From: Bacteroidia bacterium
GTDB taxonomy: Bacteria > Bacteroidota > Bacteroidia > 2-12-FULL-35-15
Assembly (NCBI GenBank): GCA_020051175.1
Contig: JAGVJJ010000024.1
Span: 23,643 to 87,642 of the forward strand
Length of the DNA: 64,000 nt
Reading direction: 5' to 3'
Shown one piece after another: positions 8,030 to 17,052 of this stretch (within the stretch, counting starts at the first letter, position 1; every line of letters begins with the position of its first letter). Made by a program: the position numbers and the translations under genes. Under the pieces are notes generated by a model. That model had not been told where the DNA came from. It saw only the letters and a list, made by a program, of their open reading frames with translations, and searched no databases.

Positions 8030-10936
8030 ATGAATAACGAAACCTCAAAAAAATTATTTTTACTCGATGCATATGCGCTTATTTATCGTGCCTATTTTGC
8101 ATTCAGCAACAACCACCGCATTAATTCCAAAGGTTTAAATACTTCTGCTATTTTGGGATTTACCAATACCCTTGTGGAAGTGCTGAAAAAGGAGAAGCCG
8201 ACACATATAGCTGTGGTATTCGATACTGCTGAACCTACTGTTCGACATGTTGAATACACTGAATATAAAGCTCAGCGTGAAGCCATGCCGGAAGATCTTT
8301 CTTCTGCAATACCATACATAATTAAGCTGATAGAAGGTTTTAATATTCCTGTTTTGTACTCACATGGCTATGAGGCGGATGATGTAATAGGTACATTGGC
8401 TAAAAAAGCGGAGCAGCATGGCTATACCACTTACATGATGACTCCTGATAAGGACTATGGACAGTTGGTTTCGGAGAATATTTTTATTTATAAGCCTGCC
8501 CGTTTAGGCAATGGGATTGAAATATTGGGTGTGAAGGAAGTGTGCGCAAAATGGGAAATTGCGAATGTTTCCCAGCTGATTGATATTTTGGGCCTTATGG
8601 GCGATAAAGTAGATAATATCCCGGGAATACCCGGAGTAGGTGAAAAAACTGCTATTCAACTCGTGAAAGACTTTGGAAGCATTGAAGGGCTTATACAAAA
8701 TACGGATAAGTTAAAAGGAAAGCTAAAGGAGAAAGTGGAGCAGAATGCGGATAAAGCAATAATGTCGAAACGCCTGGCTACTATTATTTGTGATGTACCT
8801 GTTGAATGGAATGAGAAATCGCTGGAAAGGGAAGAACCGAATAAGGAAGTGTTGAAAGAGCTTTTTGCGGAATTGGAATTCAGAAGACTTGCTGAACAGC
8901 TTGGTTTAACGGGTACTGGTCCTGCCTCGTTTGATGCAGAGACTACAAGCGCTCCTGTACCTAAGATCCAAACACCAAAGAAAACGGTCAAATCCAACCC
9001 GGGACAGGCCGATCTGTTTGCATCCGAAGCGGATGAAGTAATTGCATTGGAACAGGAGCTTCAGATTGAGGAAGCCGCGATTGACGGGGATGAGGCTGCA
9101 AGTAAATCCTCCTCGCAGCTTGCCAGAATAGATACTATACCGCATGTATACCATCTCGTAGATACATTTGAAAAACGTCAGCAGCTGATTGCAGAATTGA
9201 GTCGCCAGCCGGAGATAAGCTTTGATACCGAAACAACAGGTGTTGATGCTAACCAGGCAGAATTGGTGGGGATGTCGTTTGCATATAAAACAGCAGAAGC
9301 ATATTATATTCCTTTTCCTGCCGATCAGTCAGAAGCGCAGCAAATGGTGAATGAGTTTAAACCGTTGCTTGAAAATGATGCTATTATTAAAATCGGACAG
9401 AATATAAAGTACGATTTATCGATCCTGAAGCGTTATGGTGTTGAATTGAAAGGAAAGTTATTTGATACTATGGTGGCTCATTTCCTTATTCAGCCGGATA
9501 TGCGTCATAATATGAATGTTCTTGCCGAAACTTACCTCAACTATTCACCTGTTTCAATTGAAACACTGATCGGGAAAAAAGGAAAAGGTCAACTCGATAT
9601 GCGCAGTGTGCCTATAGAGCAGATAAAAGATTACGCTGCAGAAGATGCAGACGTGACTTATCAGCTAAAAACGGTTTTTGAGCCTATGTTGGGTAAAGCT
9701 CATGCACAGAAGCTGTTTGAAGAAATTGAAGTTCCATTGATCCCTGTTTTGGCTGATATGGAATCGGAAGGGATTTCATTGGATAAAAGTGCTTTGAACG
9801 AATTGTCAGTTGGACTGCAGAAAGATATTACTTCAATAGAAGCTGAAATCCAGCAGCTGGCGGGCACACCGTTTAACGTGTCTTCACCAAAACAGGTGGG
9901 TGATATATTGTTTGAGGTTTTGAAAATTGTTGAAAAGCCGAAGAAGACAAAAACCGGTCAATATGCAACAGGTGAGGATGTGCTCGTAAAGCTGGTTGGC
10001 AAGCATGAAATTGTAGGGAAAATATTGGATTACCGCGAACTCGTAAAATTAAAGAATACTTATGTTGATACTTTGCCAGAACTTATAAACCCGTTGACTG
10101 GCCGTGTACATACATCTTACAATCAGGTGGTTGCTGTGACGGGTCGTTTGAGCTCTGATAATCCTAACCTTCAGAACATTCCTATCCGTACGGAAAGAGG
10201 ACGTGAGATACGTAAAGCTTTTACAGCACGCAATGAAAATTACACACTTCTCTCAGCCGATTATTCACAGATAGAGTTAAGAATTATTGCAGGTTTGAGC
10301 AAGGATGCGGGGATGATTGAGGCTTTTCAGTCGGGACAGGATATTCATAAGGCCACTGCTGCTAAAGTATATGGCGTGGGTTTAGAAGAAGTAACATCCG
10401 ATATGCGTAGAAATGCGAAAATGGTAAACTTTGGTATTATTTATGGCATTTCTGCCTTTGGACTTTCGGAACGATTGAATATTCCACGCAAGGAAGCCGC
10501 TACCATCATTGAGAATTATTTTGCAAAATATCCGGGCATCAAGGCTTATATGGATGAGAGTATTCAGGTGGCCCGTGAGCAGGGTTTTGTAGAAACAGTG
10601 ATGGGCCGCAGAAGATACCTGAGAGATATTAATTCCAGCAATTTTACTGTGCGTGGTTTTGCTGAACGTAATGCCATTAATGCGCCAATACAAGGCAGTG
10701 CAGCAGATATGATTAAAATTGCAATGATAAATATTCATAAGGATTTTAAAGCTCAGAATTTAAAATCAAGGATGTTGTTGCAGGTACACGATGAGTTGAT
10801 TTTTGATGTGTGGAACGAAGAGATAGATGTGGTAAAGCCAATCATTGAAAACCGTATGAAGAATGCGATGCCTGCTTTGAATATCCCGATTGAAATTGGT
10901 ATGGGAACAGGCCGCAATTGGTTGGAAGCACATTAA
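8030..10936 (+). CDS. polA: DNA polymerase I
   Basis: This 968-residue protein contains all three PolA domains. The N-terminal 5'-3' exonuclease (about 8-295) begins KKLFLLDAYALIYRAYFAF and has the metal-binding DKDYGQLV and GLMGDKVDNIPG segments. The 3'-5' exonuclease (about 380-570) has ISFDTETTG, so its proofreading acid pair is intact. The polymerase domain carries motif A (DYSQIELRIIAG), motif B (RNAKMVNFGIIYG) and motif C (QVHDELIFDV). A charged linker of about 90 residues separates the first two domains. It acts in Okazaki fragment processing and repair. The HerA-like gene follows 50 bases downstream in the same direction. Confidence 0.98.
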   Translation: MNNETSKKLFLLDAYALIYRAYFAFSNNHRINSKGLNTSAILGFTNTLVEVLKKEKPTHIAVVFDTAEPTVRHVEYTEYKAQREAMPEDLSSAIPYIIKLIEGFNIPVLYSHGYEADDVIGTLAKKAEQHGYTTYMMTPDKDYGQLVSENIFIYKPARLGNGIEILGVKEVCAKWEIANVSQLIDILGLMGDKVDNIPGIPGVGEKTAIQLVKDFGSIEGLIQNTDKLKGKLKEKVEQNADKAIMSKRLATIICDVPVEWNEKSLEREEPNKEVLKELFAELEFRRLAEQLGLTGTGPASFDAETTSAPVPKIQTPKKTVKSNPGQADLFASEADEVIALEQELQIEEAAIDGDEAASKSSSQLARIDTIPHVYHLVDTFEKRQQLIAELSRQPEISFDTETTGVDANQAELVGMSFAYKTAEAYYIPFPADQSEAQQMVNEFKPLLENDAIIKIGQNIKYDLSILKRYGVELKGKLFDTMVAHFLIQPDMRHNMNVLAETYLNYSPVSIETLIGKKGKGQLDMRSVPIEQIKDYAAEDADVTYQLKTVFEPMLGKAHAQKLFEEIEVPLIPVLADMESEGISLDKSALNELSVGLQKDITSIEAEIQQLAGTPFNVSSPKQVGDILFEVLKIVEKPKKTKTGQYATGEDVLVKLVGKHEIVGKILDYRELVKLKNTYVDTLPELINPLTGRVHTSYNQVVAVTGRLSSDNPNLQNIPIRTERGREIRKAFTARNENYTLLSADYSQIELRIIAGLSKDAGMIEAFQSGQDIHKATAAKVYGVGLEEVTSDMRRNAKMVNFGIIYGISAFGLSERLNIPRKEAATIIENYFAKYPGIKAYMDESIQVAREQGFVETVMGRRRYLRDINSSNFTVRGFAERNAINAPIQGSAADMIKIAMINIHKDFKAQNLKSRMLLQVHDELIFDVWNEEIDVVKPIIENRMKNAMPALNIPIEIGMGTGRNWLEAH

Positions 10937-10986
10937 TTCAATTAAACAATTTTACATTAGGCAATTAACATAAAATCAGGTGTTGT

Positions 10987-12546
10987 ATGTCAGCAGAAAA
11001 ATTTAAAGAACAGATTCAATCCGCATTTTCTTTCACTGGTAAAAGTATCGTATTGGGTGGCCCGGTGTATGACAAAAAGAATATTACAGGTATCCATGTA
11101 AAACTTCCGCTTAGCACCGTTAACCGTCATGGTCTTATCGCTGGTGCTACAGGTACTGGTAAAACAAAAACCATACAACGTTTTGCGGAAGCGCTTTCAG
11201 AGCAGGGTGTAAATGTGCTGCTTATGGATATAAAAGGCGATATCAGTGGTATTGCAAAAGCGGGGTCTGATAACCCGAAGATTAAAGAGCGCATGGATTT
11301 GATTGGTGTGCCTTGGACCCCAAGTGAATATCCTGTAGAGCTGATGACAATTTCCAATGAAAAAGGGGTAAGGCTTAGAGCAACCGTTTCTGAATTTGGA
11401 CCAGTATTGTTTTCCAAAGTACTTGAGTTAAATGAAAATCAGGAAGGCGCTGTCGCTATCGTGTTTAAATATTGCGATGATAAAAAAATGCCACTGCTGG
11501 ATATTAAAGATGTAAGGGCTGTGCTTCAACACCTTTCAGGCGGTGAAGGAAAAAAAGAGATTGAAAAAAATTATGGGACTATTTCCCCTGCTTCTTCTGG
11601 CGTTATTATGCGCAAGCTATTGGAGCTGGAACAGCAGGGTGGCGATAAGTTTTTTGGCGAAAAATCCTTTGAAGTAGAAGACTTGTTGCAAAAAAACAAC
11701 CAGGGTAAAGCATTTATCAATGTATTGCGTTTAGCAGATATTCAAGACCGTCCGAAGTTGTTTTCGACTTTTATGTTGTGCCTGCTGGCCGAGATATACA
11801 GCAAATTCCCGGAAGCGGGCGACAAAGGTGAGCCTAAGCTGGTTATTTTTATTGATGAGGCACATCTTATTTTTAAAGAAGCTTCCAAAGCGTTGATGCA
11901 GCAGCTGGAAACCATCATTAAGCTTATCAGAAGTAAAGGTGTGGGAATTTATTTTTGTACACAGGCTCCTACTGATATACCGGACATTATTTTAAGTCAG
12001 CTTGGCACAAAGATTCAGCATGCCCTGCGTGCATTTACTGCAAAGGACAGAAAAGATATTAAGCTTGTTGCAGAAAATTTTCCTTCAACTGAATTTTATA
12101 AAACTGACCAATTGATTACAGAGCTTGGTATTGGTGAAGCATTGGTTACCGTATTAAGCGAGAAAGGTATACCAACACCATTGGTGCATACCATGATGTG
12201 CGCTCCTCAATCCCGTATGGATGTGCTTACTCCTGCTGAACAGGACAAACAGGTGGCATATTCTGCCATTGCACGAGTATACAATGAGGAGGTCGACAGG
12301 GAAAGCGCGTATGAGCTTCTGAACAAAAAGATACAGGCCGATGAGGAGCCTGTTGAAGAGAAAAAAGCTTCTAAAAAGATAGTAGAAGAAGAACAGGCTT
12401 CTTCCATTGGAGAAACAATTAAAAATATAGCAGGCAGCAGCGTAGCCAAAACAATTTTTAAAGAAGTAACAAGAGGCCTTTTGGGCGTATTGATTGGAAA
12501 ACCTTCGCGTTCCTCAAGATCAGGCAGAAGGAATAGTTTATTCTAA
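10987..12546 (+). CDS. HerA/DUF853-type helicase-like NTPase
   Basis: This 519-residue P-loop NTPase has Walker A in GATGTGKTKTIQRF, Walker B in KLVIFIDEAHLIF, and the DUF853 signature around VLLMDIKGDISGIA. These place it in the HerA/FtsK superfamily, family YjgR/DUF853. A charged linker with EEPVEEKKASKK near residue 455 precedes a short hydrophobic tail (RGLLGVLIG) and a basic end (SRSSRSGRRNSLF). Family members are ring ATPases thought to move DNA, but their cellular role is not settled. It probably shares a transcript with polA. Confidence 0.88.
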   Translation: MSAEKFKEQIQSAFSFTGKSIVLGGPVYDKKNITGIHVKLPLSTVNRHGLIAGATGTGKTKTIQRFAEALSEQGVNVLLMDIKGDISGIAKAGSDNPKIKERMDLIGVPWTPSEYPVELMTISNEKGVRLRATVSEFGPVLFSKVLELNENQEGAVAIVFKYCDDKKMPLLDIKDVRAVLQHLSGGEGKKEIEKNYGTISPASSGVIMRKLLELEQQGGDKFFGEKSFEVEDLLQKNNQGKAFINVLRLADIQDRPKLFSTFMLCLLAEIYSKFPEAGDKGEPKLVIFIDEAHLIFKEASKALMQQLETIIKLIRSKGVGIYFCTQAPTDIPDIILSQLGTKIQHALRAFTAKDRKDIKLVAENFPSTEFYKTDQLITELGIGEALVTVLSEKGIPTPLVHTMMCAPQSRMDVLTPAEQDKQVAYSAIARVYNEEVDRESAYELLNKKIQADEEPVEEKKASKKIVEEEQASSIGETIKNIAGSSVAKTIFKEVTRGLLGVLIGKPSRSSRSGRRNSLF

Positions 12547-12555
12547 GCTGTTTAT

Positions 12556-13434
12556 TTATTTGACTTGATTTTCAAGTACGATCATTTCAACACGTCTGTT
12601 AATTTTTCGTTCTTCTACTGTTCCGTTTGTAAGCAGTGGCCTGGTAGCTCCATACCATTTTAGTTTTATTCTTTTGCCCGGAATGCCTTTCTGCACAAGG
12701 TATTTCTTTGCGGCCTTTACACGTCTTTTTGACAATTGCATATTGGCTTTCGGAGAGCCCGTGATATCAGTGTGTCCTTCCAGGCGGATTACCACCTCAG
12801 GTGAATCCTTCAGTACCTTATACAATTGGTCCAGTTCTTGTTTTGCCTCGGGCAGTAGTACATCCGAGCTTAGTCCAAAAAGTACATTTTTGAGTACATA
12901 GCTTTTGCCTGCTACCAGTGTTCCATCAAAGTGTGGAGCTTCGGTTCCTGTTTTTGTTTGATTGTCACCGTGTGTTGATGCTGGCTGAAGTACGCTTGCG
13001 GATTTTGCCGTTTTTATATCCCTCCACAGTTCTATCTTTCCCCTGCAGCACAACCCTGTGCCCCACATCGCATTATCTCCTCCGGAATAGCTCCATTCAC
13101 CTGTAAGGTATTCTCGTCCTGCAAATTCCCTGTATTGCAGTTTTCCTGAACGTATACATCCGTTCTGCCCTGTTATCTCGAAGGGATATTCGCCATCGGT
13201 AAAAAAGCTGTTGATTTCGATTTGTCCACCCAATACCATGCCTGTAACCTTGTCGCCAAATGAAGAGGATAATAGCACGGAGCTTGACGAATTTTTCCAT
13301 CCCCCTGAACATTGGTATTCTATGCTGCTTTCCCAGAAGCCGGTAATTGTTTTCTGGGAAAAGGCACTAAAGGCACTTATTAGAAACATTACTCCTGGCA
13401 AAATATATTTTGGAAAGGAGAAATGTTTCATCAT
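12556..13434 (-). CDS. OmpA-family outer-membrane-associated protein
   Basis: This 292-residue protein has a signal peptide (MMKHFSFPKYILPGVMFL, cleavage near FSQ). The middle region (about 30-140) is beta-rich and uncharacterised, with conserved Cys residues and a GxW pattern. The C-terminal third is an OmpA peptidoglycan-binding domain with RLEGHTDITGSPKANMQLSK and RRVKAAKKYLVQKGIPGKRI. Such proteins link the outer membrane or a lipid-anchored partner to peptidoglycan. The gene is convergent with the HerA-like gene, ten bases apart. Confidence 0.88.
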   Translation of the reverse strand: MMKHFSFPKYILPGVMFLISAFSAFSQKTITGFWESSIEYQCSGGWKNSSSSVLLSSSFGDKVTGMVLGGQIEINSFFTDGEYPFEITGQNGCIRSGKLQYREFAGREYLTGEWSYSGGDNAMWGTGLCCRGKIELWRDIKTAKSASVLQPASTHGDNQTKTGTEAPHFDGTLVAGKSYVLKNVLFGLSSDVLLPEAKQELDQLYKVLKDSPEVVIRLEGHTDITGSPKANMQLSKRRVKAAKKYLVQKGIPGKRIKLKWYGATRPLLTNGTVEERKINRRVEMIVLENQVK

Positions 13435-13532
13435 AAAAAATAAATTTATTAACCCTATTTTTTGAGCAGGCTGAAATAAGTTAATGAAAAAATCAGAAGC
13501 CTTATTAACTGATGTTTTTAGGCGTATTGCTA

Positions 13533-14690
13533 TTACTCCACCCAGCTTTTGTAATATTGCCCATCGTCAATGGCAATAGCATCCTCCGTAACCATAAGTG
13601 GTTTAAATGTATCCACCATTACGGCAAGTTCCTGTGTTTCTTTCTGCCCTATGCTGCGTTCCATTGCCCCGGGTGCAGGACCATGTGGGATGCCCTTAGG
13701 GTGTAATGTAATATGCCCCTGCTTGATGTTATTACGGCTCATAAAATCACCATCCACATAGTACAATACTTCATCGCTGTCAATGTTGCTATGGTTGTAT
13801 GGCGCTGGAATAGAACGCGGATGATAATCGTATAGGCGGGGAACAAAAGAACACACAACGAATGTTGATGTTTCAAATGTCTGGTGTACTGGTGGTGGCT
13901 GATGCACACGGCCTGTAATAGGTTCAAAATTGTGTATGCTGAACCCATAAGGGAAATTATATCCGTCCCACCCAATAACATCAAAAGGGTGTGTGGCATA
14001 TACCAGCTCGTGCATCATGCCTTCTTTTTTGATTTTAATAATAAAATCGCCCTTTTCATCAAAAGTATCTATTGTTTGAGGCAATATATAATCGCGCTCA
14101 CAGAAAGGGGAGTGCTCTAACAGTTGTCCTGATGAGCTCTTATAACGTTTTGGTGTATAAAAAGGGGAGTGCGACTCAACATAAAAAATCCGGTTGTCAG
14201 TGCCTTCAAACTCCATCTGGTAAATCATTCCTCTTGGAATGACGAGGTAATCGCCATATTCAAAAGGGATATTGCCCATGAAGGTTTTCAAAACTCCTTT
14301 TCCTTTGTGGATAAAAAGCATCTCGTCAGAATCGGCATTTTTGTAAAAATAATTTTTCGTGGAATGGCGCGGTGCAGCCAGCCCTATGATACAATCGCTG
14401 TTTACAAGCATCGGCTTGCGGCTATCTAAAAAATCATCAGTGGGTTTTACCTGGAAGCCTTGCAACAACAATGCTTTAATGTTTTTATTAACAGCAATTT
14501 TTGGCGATACGTCATACGATGTAATAATTTCTTTTACCTGCGTTGGCCGGTGTACATGGTACAATAAAGACGAATGGCCATGGAACCCTTCCGTGCCAAA
14601 CAATTGCTCATAGTAATAACCACCGTTTGGTTTTTCAAAAATAGTGTGTCGTTTTTGAGGGATGTTCCCAACTTTATGATAGATAGGCAT
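13533..14690 (-). CDS. hmgA: Homogentisate 1,2-dioxygenase
   Basis: This 385-residue protein opens MPIYHKVGNIPQKRHTIFEK, typical of the shorter Bacteroidota HmgA group. It is a double-cupin iron(II) dioxygenase that opens the homogentisate ring to maleylacetoacetate in tyrosine and phenylalanine breakdown. The metal-site region is recognisable in the C-terminal cupin: VHQPPPVHQTFE, SNIDSDEVLYYVDGDF and the final HPKGIPHGPAPGAM. No other tyrosine-catabolic gene is adjacent. Confidence 0.93.
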   Translation of the reverse strand: MPIYHKVGNIPQKRHTIFEKPNGGYYYEQLFGTEGFHGHSSLLYHVHRPTQVKEIITSYDVSPKIAVNKNIKALLLQGFQVKPTDDFLDSRKPMLVNSDCIIGLAAPRHSTKNYFYKNADSDEMLFIHKGKGVLKTFMGNIPFEYGDYLVIPRGMIYQMEFEGTDNRIFYVESHSPFYTPKRYKSSSGQLLEHSPFCERDYILPQTIDTFDEKGDFIIKIKKEGMMHELVYATHPFDVIGWDGYNFPYGFSIHNFEPITGRVHQPPPVHQTFETSTFVVCSFVPRLYDYHPRSIPAPYNHSNIDSDEVLYYVDGDFMSRNNIKQGHITLHPKGIPHGPAPGAMERSIGQKETQELAVMVDTFKPLMVTEDAIAIDDGQYYKSWVE

Positions 14691-14889
14691 ATTATAATAT
14701 TAGGTATGATACTTAACAAATTTACTATAATTTGGACCAAAATAAAATGATTTTCATCACTATTATTGGCCCGCTGGCAGAATACTCTCAGGTGTTACAC
14801 TTGCCTGTCTGTGTTAAATTTATACAATACTGGTTCGTAAAGTAGAATGGGTTTAGACAGGGAAATTAAGTATTTCGTAATTTTGTATT

Positions 14890-15660
14890 ATGATTTTAAC
14901 CGATACACACACCCACCTGTATTCAAAGGAATTTGATGCCGACAGGACACAACTTATTAAAACAGCAATAAAAAACGGTATTACACGCTTTTTTATGCCC
15001 AATATCGATAGTGACTCTATTCCATTGATGTACCAGGTGGAAAAAGAGTTTCCTGAGAATTGCTTTGCAATGATTGGTCTGCATCCATGTTCCGTAAATG
15101 CTACCGTACAGCACGAGTTGCAGGTGATGCGGCATTGGCTCACCAGGCGCAAGTTTGTTGCTATCGGTGAGATTGGAATTGATTTGTACTGGGATAAAAC
15201 CTTCATTCAGCAACAACAGGATGCGTTCAGGGCACAAATTAATCTCGCTAAGCAGTACGGCCTGCCTTACGTGATACATTCACGCAATTCATTTGATGAG
15301 GTGATGGAGATTGTCAACGAGTTTAAAAGCGACAACATAAAAGCCATTTTCCACTGTTTTAGCGGCAATGTACAACAGGCCGAAGAGGTAATAGCAGCAG
15401 GTGATTTTAAGCTGGGTATTGGCGGTGTGGTAACTTTTAAAAACTCAGGCCTGGATAAAGTTGTTGAGGCAATTGATTTAAAAAACATCGTATTAGAAAC
15501 AGATGCTCCTTATCTTGCTCCGGTCCCACATCGTGGCCAGCGCAATAATCCTGGTTACCTTATGTTAATAGCGAGAAAGATTGCAGAGATTAAGAATATC
15601 AGTATTGAAGAAGTGGCCGAAATCACAACTCAAAATTCGAAATATGTATTTGGAGTATAG
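14890..15660 (+). CDS. TatD-family metal-dependent hydrolase
   Basis: This 256-residue protein is of normal TatD length. The metal ligands are visible: HTH near the N-terminus (DTHTHLYSKEF), Glu in AIGEIGIDLYW, His in VIHSRNSFDE, His in FHCFSGN, and Asp in ETDAPYLAPVPHRG. The order matches TatD/YcfH-type TIM-barrel deoxyribonucleases. Members cut DNA with 3'-5' exonuclease activity or act in tRNA and D-amino-acid quality control; which applies here is not decidable. It is a single gene, divergent from hmgA. Confidence 0.93.
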   Translation: MILTDTHTHLYSKEFDADRTQLIKTAIKNGITRFFMPNIDSDSIPLMYQVEKEFPENCFAMIGLHPCSVNATVQHELQVMRHWLTRRKFVAIGEIGIDLYWDKTFIQQQQDAFRAQINLAKQYGLPYVIHSRNSFDEVMEIVNEFKSDNIKAIFHCFSGNVQQAEEVIAAGDFKLGIGGVVTFKNSGLDKVVEAIDLKNIVLETDAPYLAPVPHRGQRNNPGYLMLIARKIAEIKNISIEEVAEITTQNSKYVFGV

Positions 15661-15694
15661 TCATTGAGGCAATGGTAGTATTCTGTTTTGTATT

Positions 15695-15748
15695 ATTTTC
15701 GGTTAAAACCGAAAATAATTATAATATTTTTCGGTTTTAATCGAAAAT
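15695..15748. repeat. Palindrome pair, downstream copy flanking the DUF4143 ATPase gene
   Basis: Two near-palindromes of about 20 bases sit side by side: TTTTCGGTT-AA-AACCGAAAA, and TTTTCGGTT-TT-AATCGAAAA with one mismatch. They are separated by ATAATTATAATAT. The whole ~54-base block recurs in the same orientation upstream of the gene (16945-16999) with about seven differences, most of them in the first palindrome. Confidence 0.85.
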
Positions 15749-15802
15749 TGTCATGTTTTAAATAAGATAATATTGGCCCTTGCCTGTATTGGGGGGGAGA
15801 CC

Positions 15803-16927
15803 TTACAAAATAAATTCCTCTATATTCTCGGGTGAAATGGTGTTGGTTTCAGCGGGCTGGTATTCATTCACAAAGGTTTTGGTAAAACTGCTTTTCTTCT
15901 CTTTGTTCCACTTGAATTCCCAGGCGTAGAGTTTGCCATTCATTTCTTCTATATAGTCAATTTCCTGCTGAGCCGTGGTGCGCCAGAAATAGCGGTTGCA
16001 GAATATATGTTCATAATGAATATACTTATAGCGTTCACTTACAATAAAGTTCTCCCAAAGCGCTCCTTTATCCATACGTGATTCAATCGGGCTGAACTGG
16101 TTAATAACCGCATTGCGTATTCCGTTATCATAAAAGTATATTTTGCGGGACTTTTTTAATTCGTTGCGTAAATTTCTGCTGAATGAATTTAGCCGGAACA
16201 CAATAAACGCTTTTTCAAGCAGCATTATGTATTTTTCTACAGTTTCCTTATCAAGACCGCACATTTGACCTAGTTCATTATAGGAAACCTCGCTGCCAAT
16301 CTGGAAGGCAAGCGCCTGGACAAGACGTTCCAGCTTTTCAGGTTTCTGTATACGTTCCCAGGTAAGAATATCTTTATAAAGATAACTGTCGGCCAACGAT
16401 TTGATGATTATTTTCTCTTCCCCGGGATTATTAATTACTTCCGGGTAATACCCGTATAACAGCCGCTGCTCAAGCAGCCTTTTTTCTTTAAGAAACCCGT
16501 GATGATCGGCCATTTCACGGAAGGATAGGGGGTATAAGTAATATTCCCATTTCCGTCCGGTTAGTGGCTCGTTTATTTTGTTGGCCAGGTCAAAAGCTGA
16601 GGAACCTGTGGCAATCACTTTAATATCTTTAAGCTGGTCAGTAATAATTTTAATACATATGCCGATATTCTCTATACGCTGCGCTTCATCAATAATAAGG
16701 TATTTGTTTTTACCGGATATGGCTTTTAAGCGGTTAGCGTTGGGTTTGGACAGCATAGTACGAACATCCGTATCATCACCATTCAGCCAAAGTGTATCTT
16801 GTGAACCAAAGAGATTTTGAAGTAAAGTGGTTTTCCCTACCTGCCTTGGTCCAAGAAGTATAATCGCTTTATTGTCTTTTAAGCGTAACCTTTTTTCTAT
16901 CTGTTTTTCAAGAATTCGGCTAATCAT
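15803..16927 (-). CDS. AAA_14/DUF4143-family ATPase
   Basis: Starting at the ATG at 16927 (MISRILEKQIEKRL) the protein has 374 residues; an upstream in-frame TTG is less likely. Walker A is LLGPRQVGKTTLLQ, Walker B is KYLIIDEAQRI, and an ATGSS sensor follows. The C-terminal half has the DUF4143 layout: a winged-helix-like segment, then a restriction-endonuclease-like fold region near EIDYIEEMNGKLYAWEFKW. The family is abundant and often multi-copy in Bacteroidota and archaea, with no settled function. The gene is bracketed by matching palindrome pairs, one of them 18 bases upstream of the start. Confidence 0.88.
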   Translation of the reverse strand: MISRILEKQIEKRLRLKDNKAIILLGPRQVGKTTLLQNLFGSQDTLWLNGDDTDVRTMLSKPNANRLKAISGKNKYLIIDEAQRIENIGICIKIITDQLKDIKVIATGSSAFDLANKINEPLTGRKWEYYLYPLSFREMADHHGFLKEKRLLEQRLLYGYYPEVINNPGEEKIIIKSLADSYLYKDILTWERIQKPEKLERLVQALAFQIGSEVSYNELGQMCGLDKETVEKYIMLLEKAFIVFRLNSFSRNLRNELKKSRKIYFYDNGIRNAVINQFSPIESRMDKGALWENFIVSERYKYIHYEHIFCNRYFWRTTAQQEIDYIEEMNGKLYAWEFKWNKEKKSSFTKTFVNEYQPAETNTISPENIEEFIL

Positions 16928-16944
16928 AGTACAAATATACAATA

Positions 16945-16999
16945 ATTTTCGATTGTGATCGAAAATAATTATAATATTTTTCGGTTTTATTCGAAAAAT
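16945..16999. repeat. Palindrome pair, upstream copy flanking the DUF4143 ATPase gene
   Basis: The first palindrome is TTTTCGAT-TGTG-ATCGAAAA. The second reads TTTTTCGGTTTTATTCGAAA and is imperfect. The linker ATAATTATAATAT is identical to that of the downstream copy. The position just upstream of the ATG would suit an operator or 5'-UTR structure. Confidence 0.85.
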
Positions 17000-17052
17000 A
17001 TACGATTTTTTGGATTGCAGCTTGGACTTTTGAAAGAAATGGATGTGGTTTT

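Noticed and set aside
14878..14885. TAATTTTG promoter box before tatD
   Set aside because: It is only five bases before the ATG, so transcription would start inside the gene.
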